A stretch of DNA of 64,000 nt, taken from the NCBI GenBank assembly GCA_947482115.1, contig CANKII010000002.1, positions 186,001 through 250,000 of the forward strand. Reading direction: 5' to 3'. The notes under the pieces are model-generated. The model was given only the letters and a program-made list of their open reading frames with translations, was not told the origin of the DNA and did no database searches. Position numbers and translations under genes: made by a program. Position 1 is the first letter of the stretch. Each line of letters opens with the position of its first letter. Source of the DNA: Fibrobacterota bacterium (GTDB lineage: Bacteria; Fibrobacterota; Fibrobacteria; UBA11236). Shown here one piece after another: positions 8,863 to 17,718 of this stretch.

Positions 8863-9618
8863 ATTACTTTCTGTCTCGGTATCAAGGTGGCCGAAGGCCT
8901 GGTCGGGATCGCGGATACGCGCATCACCTCAGGCAGCGAATGCATCACCGCAAAAAAAGTCATGGTCTATCAGGGCCGTAAATATTCGTACTTCCTAATG
9001 GCGTCCGGGTTGCGCTCCCTGCGCGACAAATCGCTCACGTATTTCGAAGAGGCGATGGAGAAAAAAGGGAAAGGCTTCGACAAGCTGTTCAAGGCGGTGA
9101 ACTGTTATTCGGCACAGATCCGCAAGGTGGCTGCTGAGGATAAGGAAGCCTTGACGGAAAGCGGCCTCCACTTCAACATCCATTTGCTCATGGGCGGACA
9201 ATTCGCAGGCGACAAGGAGCAAAAACTGTACATGCTCTATCCCGAAGGAAACTGGGTGGAAATTGGAGAAGGAACTCCGTATCAAATCATCGGTTCCCCG
9301 CCTTATGGAAAGCCCGTATTGGATCGGACTTTGAAGTATCAGGATTCCATTTCTTTCGCCTTGAAAGTGGGGAGTCTCGCGTTTGATTCCACCCGCATCA
9401 GCGCGGCGGATGTGGATTTCCCCGTGGATGTCGTGGTGTACAAAAAAGGCTCCTTTCAAATGTTGGAGAAGCGCTTCACCAAGGATGAATTGAAAGGCAA
9501 TGCAGATTGGTGGCAGGAGCGTTTGCGTGACTCCGTGAACCGGCTTCCGTCCTTCTGGTCTGATGCTTTTTTCAAGGAACCTGAAAAGACCCAACGCAAG
9601 GCCGGGTCCAAACCCTGA
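8863..9618 (+). CDS. Anbu-type proteasome-like peptidase, predicted ATT start
   Basis: Protein of the proteasome beta superfamily, best matching the bacterial Anbu branch: ITFCLGIKVAEGLVGIADTRITSG at the N-terminus and IGEGTPYQIIGSPPYGKPVLDR in the middle. The track starts at GTG 8887, which would delete the first conserved strand. The same frame upstream is AAG GAG GAT GCC ATT ACT TTC TGT, and the only canonical ATG nearby (8858) is in another frame. AAGGAGG at 8851-8857 sits 5 nt before ATT 8863, so initiation at ATT giving Met-Thr-Phe-Cys is the best reading. Thr then lies at position 2, as in the Ntn-hydrolase superfamily. The neighbours (ATP-grasp, alpha-E, transglutaminase) match the known Anbu context. 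A sequencing error is the alternative. Confidence 0.8.
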   Translation: MTFCLGIKVAEGLVGIADTRITSGSECITAKKVMVYQGRKYSYFLMASGLRSLRDKSLTYFEEAMEKKGKGFDKLFKAVNCYSAQIRKVAAEDKEALTESGLHFNIHLLMGGQFAGDKEQKLYMLYPEGNWVEIGEGTPYQIIGSPPYGKPVLDRTLKYQDSISFALKVGSLAFDSTRISAADVDFPVDVVVYKKGSFQMLEKRFTKDELKGNADWWQERLRDSVNRLPSFWSDAFFKEPEKTQRKAGSKP

Positions 9619-9621
9619 GCC

Positions 9622-10455
9622 ATGCGCTTCCGCATTCGTCACGTCACCACTTACCGTTATGATCGCCCCATCACCTTGGGTCGTCATGTGATTCGTTTGC
9701 GCCCCCGCGAAGATGGTTTGCTCACTCTTGATTCCTTCGCCCTTTCCATCCACCCGCCTCCCGCCGGGCTTTCGCCTGTGCTGGACTTGGAGGGAAATGC
9801 CACCTACGTGGCGTGGTTCGACAGTGATGTTCAGGAGCTTCGTGTTTCCGTGCGCAGCGAAGGGCGAACGCTTCCGCGTCCTTCGCTTCTTCTGGAGCCC
9901 GATGCAGTTCAGTTGCCGGTGGATTATGGGATGACTCAATCCGGTGTTTTCGCTTATTTGCGTTTGGATCCCATGGAACGGAGCGTGACCGATTTCGCTC
10001 ACAACATTGCCCGTGAATCGGAAGCGGACACATTGACTTTTCTAAACCAGCTCAATCAACGATTGCATGAGCAGCTTCAGACCATTCAGCGATTGACGGG
10101 CGAGCCTCTGGCGCCGGAACAAACGTTGCGAGACGGCAAAGGTTCCTGTCGGGATTTGGCCGTGCTATTTGTCGCCTGCTGCCGTTCGCAGGGCATCGCC
10201 GCGCGATTTGTCAGCGGGTATTTTCCGGCGCATCCCGGCGACAAGCAACACATGCATGCCTGGGCGGAAGCGTATCTTCCCGGAGCGGGCTGGCGTGCTT
10301 ATGATCCTACGCAGGGTGGGGAAGTCGGCGAACGGCATGTGGCCGTTGCTGCTGCTGCGGAATCCTTGATGGCAACACCCATCTTCGGATTTTACAACGG
10401 AGACGCCCGTTCCGGAATGGATATCGAGCTGTCAGTGGATATTCTGGAAGATTGA
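9622..10455 (+). CDS. Transglutaminase-like cysteine protease
   Basis: Has the N-terminal beta domain of bacterial transglutaminases (MRFRIRHVTTYRYDRPITLG) and a complete papain-like triad: Cys in GSCRDLA (~176), His in HMHAWAEAYLP (~212) and Asp in AYDPTQG (~228). Length (277 aa) is normal. It starts 3 bp after the Anbu stop, as the last gene of the ATP-grasp/alpha-E/Anbu operon. In this context it is expected to hydrolyse or transfer a peptide or isopeptide bond, opposite to or together with the ligase; the substrate is unknown. Confidence 0.9.
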   Translation: MRFRIRHVTTYRYDRPITLGRHVIRLRPREDGLLTLDSFALSIHPPPAGLSPVLDLEGNATYVAWFDSDVQELRVSVRSEGRTLPRPSLLLEPDAVQLPVDYGMTQSGVFAYLRLDPMERSVTDFAHNIARESEADTLTFLNQLNQRLHEQLQTIQRLTGEPLAPEQTLRDGKGSCRDLAVLFVACCRSQGIAARFVSGYFPAHPGDKQHMHAWAEAYLPGAGWRAYDPTQGGEVGERHVAVAAAAESLMATPIFGFYNGDARSGMDIELSVDILED

Positions 10456-10475
10456 TTTGGATGAGTCCGGAGCGG

Positions 10476-11666
10476 TTAGAAATACCGTTCCAATACTTTC
10501 TTATTCGCCACGAAATAATCGATGCCTGACAGCAAGGTCACCACAGTGACAATAGACATCAGGGTATAAGGAGTGTAATTCCAGATGGTCGTCCAATAAG
10601 GCGTATCCGGCCAATAGCGTTGAATAATGGTGTCTGCGATTTCCAGCGCCAATATGGTAATGACCGCCGTGCCTTGCAGGGCGGTTTTCCATTTGCCGCT
10701 ACGGCGCGCATCAATGGTGACTCCGGCCGCCGCTCCTAGTGTCCGTAGCGTTTCGATGGTGGATTCACGAAAGAAAATCACCGCCACCATCCACACGGCT
10801 GCATAGCCTGAGGCCATAAAGCACAGAAAGATCATCATGTTGGAGATTTTGTCGGAATACGGGTCGAGATATTTTCCGAGTTGCGTCACCTCTCCGCGTT
10901 TGCGCGCCAGATAACCGTCGAGTCCATCGCTGGCGACAAAGAAAATGGCCAGCAAGGCGGCGAGAATTTTAAACACCAGATGGTTGTCCTGATAGACCAG
11001 ATTGTTGTCGTAAAAGAACACCCAGATGAACACCGGGGACAGCAGGATGCGGCTGAAGGTGATTTGGGAGGCCACGGAGAGGGGTTTGCGCGAGGCCACG
11101 TCGCGGTAGTAGAAGTACAGGTATCCGATGCCAGTGGCGAACATGAACAGGATGCTGGCCACCATGGTGATGTGAGCTGCGTGCCCCGTGTTCCACATGT
11201 AGAGCACGGCGGTGGTGATCAGGCTGAGGTTGGTGGCTTTGCTCCAGAAGGTGTTGAGTGGCAACGTCCGCCGCTCATTGAGAAGACTGATGGAGAAGAT
11301 GAGGTAGAAGATGTTGCGCAAGGTGAGGATGACCAGCCCGGTGCATAGAACGGTGGGGAAGGGCTCGAGAGGAGCAAAGAGCAGGCGCAGAAAAAGAACC
11401 AGAAAAATGATGTTGACCAGCAACTTGTCCCCGAGCTTGAGCCAGAACAATGCAAAGGGTCTTTCAATGTCGTCGTAGTGAATTTTGAAGGAAGCCCAGG
11501 CTCCCATCAGCAACGAGCCCAGCAAAAACATCGTGGCCAGCAGCTTGTGATCGAAAAAAAGCCAGGCCACCGCGCCCAGAAATAAAATCAACCGCGTGAT
11601 GAGAAACGCACGGCCTACAATGCGCCGGGGTTCCAGAGGATCAGGTGGAAGATGGGCTTGGGTCAT
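10476..11666 (-). CDS. CDP-alcohol phosphatidyltransferase with an extra N-terminal half
   Basis: Residues ~200-396 form a standard CDP-alcohol phosphatidyltransferase, opening with ITFSRILLSPVFIWVFF. It carries the full catalytic motif DGLDGYLARKRGEV...GKYLDPYSDK (~247-273), so it should make a phospholipid headgroup bond (PgsA-like). The first ~200 residues are additional membrane segments. Their second part (LGDKLLVNIIFLVLF ... SKATNLSLITTAVLYM) looks like the C-terminal half of the same fold but lacks the DxxDG...AR motif. This suggests an internal duplication with one degenerate copy. It lies downstream of cpoB on the same strand. Exact headgroup unknown. Confidence 0.75.
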   Translation of the reverse strand: MTQAHLPPDPLEPRRIVGRAFLITRLILFLGAVAWLFFDHKLLATMFLLGSLLMGAWASFKIHYDDIERPFALFWLKLGDKLLVNIIFLVLFLRLLFAPLEPFPTVLCTGLVILTLRNIFYLIFSISLLNERRTLPLNTFWSKATNLSLITTAVLYMWNTGHAAHITMVASILFMFATGIGYLYFYYRDVASRKPLSVASQITFSRILLSPVFIWVFFYDNNLVYQDNHLVFKILAALLAIFFVASDGLDGYLARKRGEVTQLGKYLDPYSDKISNMMIFLCFMASGYAAVWMVAVIFFRESTIETLRTLGAAAGVTIDARRSGKWKTALQGTAVITILALEIADTIIQRYWPDTPYWTTIWNYTPYTLMSIVTVVTLLSGIDYFVANKKVLERYF

Positions 11667-11738
11667 GACTTCGCGGCCTTGCGTACCGCATGATGAAAAA
11701 TGCTTTCCGTTCCCGGTTCCGGGAAGGATCCTGCGATT

Positions 11739-12548
11739 TTAATGCTTCATCATTTCCCGAACCCGGTCGGCTTCATTGCTTTGCGGGCAGGCGGATAGCA
11801 AATCCTTCCAGATCTGGTTGCGCCGGGCTTCGTCCTGCTTTTCATTGTAGATCAGGCCAATTTTAAAGCGCGCCGGGCATGACTTGTCCCCTGAAGGAAA
11901 CTCCTGCAAAACCCGTTGGTAAAGGCCGAGTGCTTCATCGGCCCGATCGCTCTTCCACAGGCATTCGCCCATCCAATACAGGGATTGTTCTTTAAAAGAG
12001 CCTGCTGTGGTGTCGCTTTCATAAACACCTTTGAAACCCTGATAGGCAAGGTCGTACTTGGCCTTGATGTAATCTTCACGGGCCTGATTGAAAAGATGGT
12101 CAAGGTCCAAACCATCCACCACCTTGACCGTAGTAGGCACATACGGCGGAGCAACTCCCACGGGTCCTCCGCTGCCCGGAAATCCCCCTCCAGAGATGAC
12201 CACCTTGCGCTGTTCCAGGCGATCGAGTTTCTGGCTCAAGTCACTGAGGCGGCGCTGGGTTTGGTCTATATCGGCGTGCAAACGGCCGATTTGGGACTGC
12301 AGATCCGTAAGCATGGTGGTCAAATCCGCCCGCATCTGGCTGGACGTACCCCCCTGTTTAAGGCTCAGGGCATCTATGGATTTCTGGATTTCCGCGATTT
12401 GCGTGCGCGAAGAATCAACCTTGGAACCAATTTCCCGGAGTTCCTGCGTTCGAAGCAATGTGATTTGAGAGCAACCCACCAACAGTCCGCTGAGAAGGAC
12501 TGCTGGTGGGAGCAACGAAGAGATGCGCTTTAAGCGCATGAGGCGCAT
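11739..12548 (-). CDS. cpoB: Tol-Pal system protein CpoB/YbgF-like lipoprotein
   Basis: A lipoprotein-type signal (SSLLPPAVLLSGLLVGC) is followed by a coiled-coil region (~residues 30-105, heptad-rich, with repeated LQSQIGRLHADID-like segments). The C-terminal TPR region (YIKAKYDLAYQGFKGVYE, SLYWMGECLWKSDRADEALGLYQRVLQEFP) has the YbgF/CpoB architecture. It follows pal by a few bases. Start ATG 12548 is chosen; the tracked TTG 12554 or ATG 12539 are also possible. In the cell it should act in the periplasm with Tol-Pal during envelope constriction. The lipobox is unusual, since Escherichia coli CpoB is soluble. Confidence 0.8.
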   Translation of the reverse strand: MRLMRLKRISSLLPPAVLLSGLLVGCSQITLLRTQELREIGSKVDSSRTQIAEIQKSIDALSLKQGGTSSQMRADLTTMLTDLQSQIGRLHADIDQTQRRLSDLSQKLDRLEQRKVVISGGGFPGSGGPVGVAPPYVPTTVKVVDGLDLDHLFNQAREDYIKAKYDLAYQGFKGVYESDTTAGSFKEQSLYWMGECLWKSDRADEALGLYQRVLQEFPSGDKSCPARFKIGLIYNEKQDEARRNQIWKDLLSACPQSNEADRVREMMKH

Positions 12549-12557
12549 CAGCAATTT

Positions 12558-13079
12558 TTAGAAACTGGGGCTGAAATCGTCCCGGCGGTTTTTGGACCAA
12601 GCTGCATCATCCTGACCCTCTGCGGCCGGTTTTTCCTCACCGTAGCTGATCGTGGACAAACGCGAGGCTGCGATGCCATAAGTCGTGAGATAGGACTGCA
12701 CGGCCTTGGCCCGACGATCTCCGAGGGCTAGATTGTACTCGTTGGTGCCGCGATCATCCGCATTACCCTGAATCTGCACCGTGAGGGAAGGTACTTCCTT
12801 CATGAGGGCGCCGATGCCTTCGCAAATCGACTGGCCTTCAGAAGTCAGTGCACTCTTGTCATAGTCGAAGTAAACCGTCTTGAAGGTTTCCGTGACACGA
12901 GCCTGCAAACGACGGCGACCTTCACCCATGGTATCGGGTGGCGGCGGTGGCGCTGGCGGGGTTTCTACAACAACTTTGGGTGGTGTCGGCTCAGGTGGCG
13001 GAACTACCGGGGGTTTTTTAGAACATGCAAAAAACAGGGTGCTTGCAAAGCCAAGTGAAGCCCAATACTTCAGTTTCAT
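12558..13079 (-). CDS. pal: Peptidoglycan-associated lipoprotein Pal
   Basis: Start ATG 13079 is set by AAGGAGAT just upstream and gives a lipoprotein signal ending TLFFACS. A proline-rich linker (PPPEPTPPKVVVETPPAPPP) leads to an OmpA-type peptidoglycan-binding domain: VYFDYDKSALTSEG, then QIQGNADDRGTNEYNLALGDRRA with the conserved Asp and Arg. It sits between tolB and cpoB, as in classical Tol-Pal operons. Length of 173 aa is normal. Confidence 0.93.
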   Translation of the reverse strand: MKLKYWASLGFASTLFFACSKKPPVVPPPEPTPPKVVVETPPAPPPPPDTMGEGRRRLQARVTETFKTVYFDYDKSALTSEGQSICEGIGALMKEVPSLTVQIQGNADDRGTNEYNLALGDRRAKAVQSYLTTYGIAASRLSTISYGEEKPAAEGQDDAAWSKNRRDDFSPSF

Positions 13080-13171
13080 GAGATATCTCCTTATTTGTAC
13101 GAAGGCTAACCAATTCAAGAATCAAACTACACAAATCCCGCGGTGTTTTCAAAAAAATCCCGGCATTTCCA

Positions 13172-14455
13172 TCAATAATCCGACCAGGAAGGCATGGAAT
13201 TTCCTCCGGAAAATGTGAGACGCCGGGGTTCGGTGCCATCCGCCCCCATCACAAATATTTCCGGTGATCCCGTTCGGGTCGACATGAAGATGAGATGTCG
13301 CCCATCGGGACTCCAGGAGGGGCTTTCATTGCTTCCCGCATCCGAGGTGAGTTTGACCGGATCCTTACCGTCCGGGGTGACGGTGTAAATGTTGAAGTTG
13401 TTGCCGCCATCCAAGGCCACAAAGGCGATTCGATCCCCCTTGGGAGACCAGGCAGGGGAACCGTAATAGTCCAAATCGAAGCTGATACGGCGGAGATTGG
13501 AACCGTCCCGATCCATCACGTAAAGCATGGGTTTGCCATTACGATCCGAAACAAAGACGATTTCATATCCGTTGGGAGACCAGCTGGGTGAGGTATCTAT
13601 GCCTTCGAAAAAGGTGAGCCGGTCGGATTTTCCGCCCGCCACAGGCCGCCGGTAAATCTCACTGTTCCCGTCCATGGTCGAGGCATAGATGATTTCGCCG
13701 TCCGTCTTGTTGTAATTGGCCGCGCTGTTCATTCCGGCAGAGTTGAACATTTGCCGGGTCGTAGTCGCGGTCATGTCCGCTTGAAAAAATTGCGGGGAAC
13801 CGGCGGCATAGCTCGTGTAGAGGATTTTGTCCTTTGCGCCCATGAAAATGGGAGTCAGATTGATGGACTTGTTGGATGTGACCTGATGAGCATTGGCTCC
13901 ATCGTAATCCATGACCGAGATTTCTTTTCCGCCGGGCCTTTTGTTAACATACGCGATGCGGGTTTGCGCGATTCCTTTTTCACCGAACAATTGAAAAACC
14001 AGTTCATCGGCGAATTGATGGGCCGCCAGTCTCAATTGCTCCTTCGGACCTGAGTAGGATTTTTTCAGGATGGCCGTTCCCGAGTCGATGTCGATCAGTT
14101 CGCAATTCAAAGTGTATTTACCGTTCTCAAGGGAATAGTCGCCGCGGAGATAGGCGAGCGCACCGTCGTCCTTGAAACGGGCTTTGGACACGGCATCGAA
14201 AGCAGGGGCGAATTGCACCCGGAACCGGCCGCTGAAATGCAGATCGTTCACAAGCACGGTTCCCGGCGGATTGGGCACGGACTTAGGGTCGCCCTTCAGG
14301 CATTGAAACTCCACATAGCCCAAGGAGAGAACTTCGGCTCCCTTCTGCTCTGAAGTAATCACGACGTCAGCAGCGAAAGCCACGTCGATTCCCATGACCA
14401 GCAGGGAAAGCGCAAGAAGACGAAGAATGTTACTGGCCTTGATAATAGAGTTCAC
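13172..14455 (-). CDS. tolB: Tol-Pal system beta-propeller protein TolB
   Basis: Sec signal peptide (LRLLALSLLVMGIDVAFA) and an N-terminal domain that binds TolA-type partners. Six propeller blades follow with repeated PSWSPNGYEIVFVSDRNGKPMLYVMD-like units ending in RRLTFSGGNSMPSWSDY. It should be periplasmic and bind Pal. The GTG start overlaps the 3' end of the preceding tolA/tonB-like gene by 26 bp; starting later would remove the signal peptide. Confidence 0.93.
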   Translation of the reverse strand: MNSIIKASNILRLLALSLLVMGIDVAFAADVVITSEQKGAEVLSLGYVEFQCLKGDPKSVPNPPGTVLVNDLHFSGRFRVQFAPAFDAVSKARFKDDGALAYLRGDYSLENGKYTLNCELIDIDSGTAILKKSYSGPKEQLRLAAHQFADELVFQLFGEKGIAQTRIAYVNKRPGGKEISVMDYDGANAHQVTSNKSINLTPIFMGAKDKILYTSYAAGSPQFFQADMTATTTRQMFNSAGMNSAANYNKTDGEIIYASTMDGNSEIYRRPVAGGKSDRLTFFEGIDTSPSWSPNGYEIVFVSDRNGKPMLYVMDRDGSNLRRISFDLDYYGSPAWSPKGDRIAFVALDGGNNFNIYTVTPDGKDPVKLTSDAGSNESPSWSPDGRHLIFMSTRTGSPEIFVMGADGTEPRRLTFSGGNSMPSWSDY

Positions 14456-15137
14456 AATTTACCTGCAGGAGATCTTTGGGAAAATTTTCAGGGATGGGGG
14501 GCACATGTTCCAGTCGCAGAATGGTGCGTTCTGCGAGCTGGTTCAAAGTGACGCTTCCGGAGCTGCCCGTTACAGACACGGAGGAAATGCTTCCGTCACG
14601 GGCCACGTCAAAACTCACAACGACTTTGACCCGTCCTTCGATTTCAATTCCGGCGGGAGGGGACCACAACCGGTCCACCATTTTTTTTACCCGGCTGGCC
14701 CAGAAAGACAGACGTGGATCGGAAGGGACGATCAAATTGGCCGTCAGTTGTTGCGTTTCTTGCGGCACGTCTTTCACGGGACTCGATGTGTCGAGCGTGG
14801 GCCTTGTTCTTTTGGGCTCCGGCTTGGAAACGGCGACGGGATTTTTGGGCTTGGCTGTGAGCTTCGGTGCATCGGGTTCGCGCGTCTCGATTTTCTCGGG
14901 CGGCGGTGGAGGTTCCGGTGATTTGGGTGCCAAAGGACGCAGCTTCGGTTCCACGTTCACCATTTCAAAAATGGGTACGGGAGCAGCCGGTTTTTTTTCA
15001 AAGGAGTTGTACAGGACAAAACCCATCAATGCAACCGCATGCAGGCCTCCCGAAAGTACAACGGCCAGACGCGGTTTTTCCTTGTCCGCGCGTTGTGAAC
15101 GGGACGTTTGCTTTTCCGCGGAAAGAGGGACGGACAT
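14430..15137 (-). CDS. TonB/TolA-type energy-transducing protein
   Basis: A short cytoplasmic N-terminus and one membrane anchor (LAVVLSGGLHAVALMGFVLY, ~23-42) are followed by a proline/lysine-rich periplasm-spanning region (~60-130). The C-terminal domain is of the TonB/TolA type (VKVVVSFDVARDGSISSVSVTGSSG). Its position between tolR and tolB indicates the TolA role, although the C-terminus resembles TonB-family domains. It works with TolQ/TolR to transmit proton-motive force to the outer membrane. Confidence 0.85.
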   Translation of the reverse strand: MSVPLSAEKQTSRSQRADKEKPRLAVVLSGGLHAVALMGFVLYNSFEKKPAAPVPIFEMVNVEPKLRPLAPKSPEPPPPPEKIETREPDAPKLTAKPKNPVAVSKPEPKRTRPTLDTSSPVKDVPQETQQLTANLIVPSDPRLSFWASRVKKMVDRLWSPPAGIEIEGRVKVVVSFDVARDGSISSVSVTGSSGSVTLNQLAERTILRLEHVPPIPENFPKDLLQVNCELYYQGQ

Positions 15138-15143
15138 GCGCCC

Positions 15144-15551
15144 TCAACGCCCCTGTATTGTGGGGTCGGTCAGAAAGCCGAGCCGTTTTCCGCCCTGTCT
15201 TTGCACGGCGGAAACCACTTCCATCACGAAGCCGTAGGGAACGCTTTGATCGCTGTTGACGATGACGGCTGTTTCTGGATCGCCGGTGAACACGGCGCGA
15301 AAATCCTTTTCGAAATCCTGAAGATCCGAGGCTGTTTCATTGATTAGAATTTCGCGTTCCTTGGTGATGGTCACCTCGATGGCTTTTTTTTCCTCAAGAC
15401 TTGCAGCCTGCGTTTTGGGCAGTTCCACCTTGACTCCCTGACTCATCAACGGTGCCGTGATCATGAACACCACCAGAATGGCGAAGATCACATCGATCAA
15501 ATTGATCAGATTCAGATCGGCATTGACCCGGAGGGATTCGCGACGTCGCAT
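15144..15551 (-). CDS. tolR: Biopolymer transport protein TolR/ExbD
   Basis: A single N-terminal membrane helix with the catalytic Asp (LNLINLIDVIFAILVVFMITAP) is followed by a small periplasmic domain (VELPKTQAASLEEKKAIEVTI ... SVPYGFVMEVVSAVQ). The D in NLIDV is the proton-channel aspartate of ExbD/TolR. Length 135 aa. It lies 6 bp downstream of tolQ. Confidence 0.92.
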   Translation of the reverse strand: MRRRESLRVNADLNLINLIDVIFAILVVFMITAPLMSQGVKVELPKTQAASLEEKKAIEVTITKEREILINETASDLQDFEKDFRAVFTGDPETAVIVNSDQSVPYGFVMEVVSAVQRQGGKRLGFLTDPTIQGR

Positions 15552-15557
15552 GAAACC

Positions 15558-16259
15558 CTATGCCTGCGGCGCGCGCGGGGCGCGTTCCAAAGCCAGAAGA
15601 TCGCCGCGCTTGAAGGCACTGACCACTTCGGAACCGAAGTTGTACAATGCGGATTCGGCACGGCGGTTGAATCCCACCGAGGCATTGTATTCCAGTGAAG
15701 CCGGGATGGCGACGATGAGTCCTGAGAACACGGCCATCAACGCCTGGGCAACACCCGGAGCCACTACCGTGATATTGGCCGATCCCATTTTTCCGATTTG
15801 GAAGAAGGTGTCCATGATGCCCCACACCGTTCCCAAAAGTCCGATAAGCGGGCCGGTGGCGGTGCAAAAAGCGAGATAGGTCAGGCCGCGCTCATTCAGA
15901 TCTTTTTCCGCATCCACGGCGCGATCGATGGATTCCTGAACGAGTTGGCCGCGCGCCTCCAGCGAGTCGTAGGACACGAACTGCGAAAGCCCTTCGATTT
16001 CCTGCAGGGCACTTTGAACGACGCGTCCCTGTGCCGTGTTCGGCATGCTCTTCGCGGCCCGTGCAATATCCTGCAAAGTCGGCCGCAAACCCATGGCGAC
16101 TTCCCAATCCGCGATGGATTTGCGCTTGCGCCGGTTGCCAAAGGATTTTTGAATCAACAGAGCCCATACCCCGATGGAGAGCAAAAACATGATGCCCACC
16201 GTGACCCAGGTGGAAAGTCCCGCATGGCTCAGGATGTCAAGTACGGCGGAATCATGCAT
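15558..16259 (-). CDS. tolQ: MotA/TolQ/ExbB proton channel protein
   Basis: The 233-residue protein has three membrane helices: ~15-35, ~130-155 (FCTATGPLIGLLGTVWGIMDTF) and ~165-190 (VAPGVAQALMAVFSGLIVAIPA). The conserved ExbB/TolQ blocks GLLGTVWG and APGVAQAL are present. It is the first gene of the tol set, 80 bp after dnaA on the same strand. Confidence 0.92.
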   Translation of the reverse strand: MHDSAVLDILSHAGLSTWVTVGIMFLLSIGVWALLIQKSFGNRRKRKSIADWEVAMGLRPTLQDIARAAKSMPNTAQGRVVQSALQEIEGLSQFVSYDSLEARGQLVQESIDRAVDAEKDLNERGLTYLAFCTATGPLIGLLGTVWGIMDTFFQIGKMGSANITVVAPGVAQALMAVFSGLIVAIPASLEYNASVGFNRRAESALYNFGSEVVSAFKRGDLLALERAPRAPQA

Positions 16260-16338
16260 GGGCGGGCTTCCTTTTGAACTCGGTTAAGTTCAAAATTTAC
16301 TGGAAAAAAAACAATTCGGGAGCGAATGACGAAAAAGA

Positions 16339-17718
16339 TTACGCCAGAGTGGCGCGAAGCTTTTCGATTTGGGCGCGGTAGGCGGTGTCGCTTTCCATGA
16401 ATTGTTCCACGCGCTTGATGCTGTGAATGGCGGTGGAGTAATCGCGATTGAAGGCTAAGCCAATGGTATACAGGGAATTATCGGTAAGCTGCCGCGCGAG
16501 GTACATGGCCACGTGGCGCGGCTCGGCGATGTTTTTCTTGCGGGTCTGGGAGGTAAGCAGTGCCGGAGACAATTTAAACTCCGCCGCCACCGTGTCGATG
16601 ATACGTTTGAGCGTCAGCCCCTTTTGATGGTTGCGAACAGTGTCGCCGAGGATTTCCTTGGCGATGGCGATCGTGATGGGAGCGTGGGTGAAATCGGCAT
16701 AGGCCGAAAGCTTGATGAGTGTTCCTTCAAGTTCACGGACGTTGGAGGTCACATGGCTTGCCACATAAGCCAGCACATCTTCGTTTATGCAAGAGTCCGC
16801 ATCCATTTCAGATTTCTTGTGCAGAATGGCGAGACGGGTCTCGAGATTCGGAGGTTGCAAGTCGGCGAGAAAACCGGTGTCAAAACGGGAAAGCAGACGC
16901 GAATGCAATCCCTGAATTTGGGAAGGCGGGCGATCCGAAGTAATGACGATTTGGCGGTTAAAGGAATGCAGCGCACTGAAGATGTTGAAGAATTCATCCT
17001 GCGTGCCGGGTTTGCCCGCGAGGAACTGAATGTCATCGATGAGCAGGATGTCGGCATCCTTATAGGACTTGTAAAAGGCGCGCGAATCCTTGTTCTTCTG
17101 GACGAACTCGATGTATTCGCGTGTGAATTCCTCGGAGGTGCGGTACACGATCTTCTGGACGGTTTCATTTTCCCGGCAGAAGTGGGCGATACCCTGCAAC
17201 AAATGTGTTTTGCCCATGCCCGTTCCCCCGTAGAGGATCAGCGGGTTGAATTTGTTGCGGCCCGGCGCTTCGGCAACGGCCATGCAGGCGGCATGAGCCA
17301 GTTGATTGCAGTCTCCGACCACGAAGTTGTCAAAGTTATAGGGGGAATACAGGGGTACAGTGGCATCTACGGTGACAACCGGTTTGCTTTGCCCGTGTCC
17401 GGCTTCGGGTTCTTCTACGGAGCCGGGATGAAACAACTCCAACGCTGGAGTTTGGGTCACCGTAAAGAATACCGGCAGGAAAAATCCCAGATGTTCGTGC
17501 GCGGCGTTTTCAAGAATGGACTTGTAATGATGCTCCACATATTCGAGCACGAACGTGTTGGGAACACCCACCACAAGTTTGTCCCGGGAATGTTCGGTGA
17601 GGCTGAGATGTGAGAACCAGGTATTGAACGCGGTTTCCGGAATGCGTGTTCTCAAGAGATCCAAAAGACGGTTCCAGAGGAACTGCGCCGAAGCTGTGGG
17701 AGGAATTCCGGATTCCAT
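16339..17718 (-). CDS. dnaA: Chromosomal replication initiator DnaA
   Basis: Domain I (FLWNRLLDLLRTRIPETAFNTWFSHL) is followed by the AAA+ domain with FDNFVVGDCNQLAHAA, Walker A GGTGMGKTH and Walker B ILLIDDIQFLAGK, then a C-terminal helix-turn-helix domain. Start ATG 17718 (MESGIPPT) is chosen over the tracked start 24 codons upstream because it fits the family length (~459 aa); the ribosome-binding site is weak. The DNA-reading loop, normally GRDHTTV, is NRDYSTAIHS here, so the central His is Tyr. It heads a co-directional run into tolQ and possibly lies near the origin. Confidence 0.95.
   Translation of the reverse strand: MESGIPPTASAQFLWNRLLDLLRTRIPETAFNTWFSHLSLTEHSRDKLVVGVPNTFVLEYVEHHYKSILENAAHEHLGFFLPVFFTVTQTPALELFHPGSVEEPEAGHGQSKPVVTVDATVPLYSPYNFDNFVVGDCNQLAHAACMAVAEAPGRNKFNPLILYGGTGMGKTHLLQGIAHFCRENETVQKIVYRTSEEFTREYIEFVQKNKDSRAFYKSYKDADILLIDDIQFLAGKPGTQDEFFNIFSALHSFNRQIVITSDRPPSQIQGLHSRLLSRFDTGFLADLQPPNLETRLAILHKKSEMDADSCINEDVLAYVASHVTSNVRELEGTLIKLSAYADFTHAPITIAIAKEILGDTVRNHQKGLTLKRIIDTVAAEFKLSPALLTSQTRKKNIAEPRHVAMYLARQLTDNSLYTIGLAFNRDYSTAIHSIKRVEQFMESDTAYRAQIEKLRATLA

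Noticed and set aside
8995-10002. 335-residue minus-strand ORF
   Set aside because: Antisense to Anbu and transglutaminase genes.
16513-17613. 366-residue plus-strand ORF
   Set aside because: Antisense shadow of dnaA.
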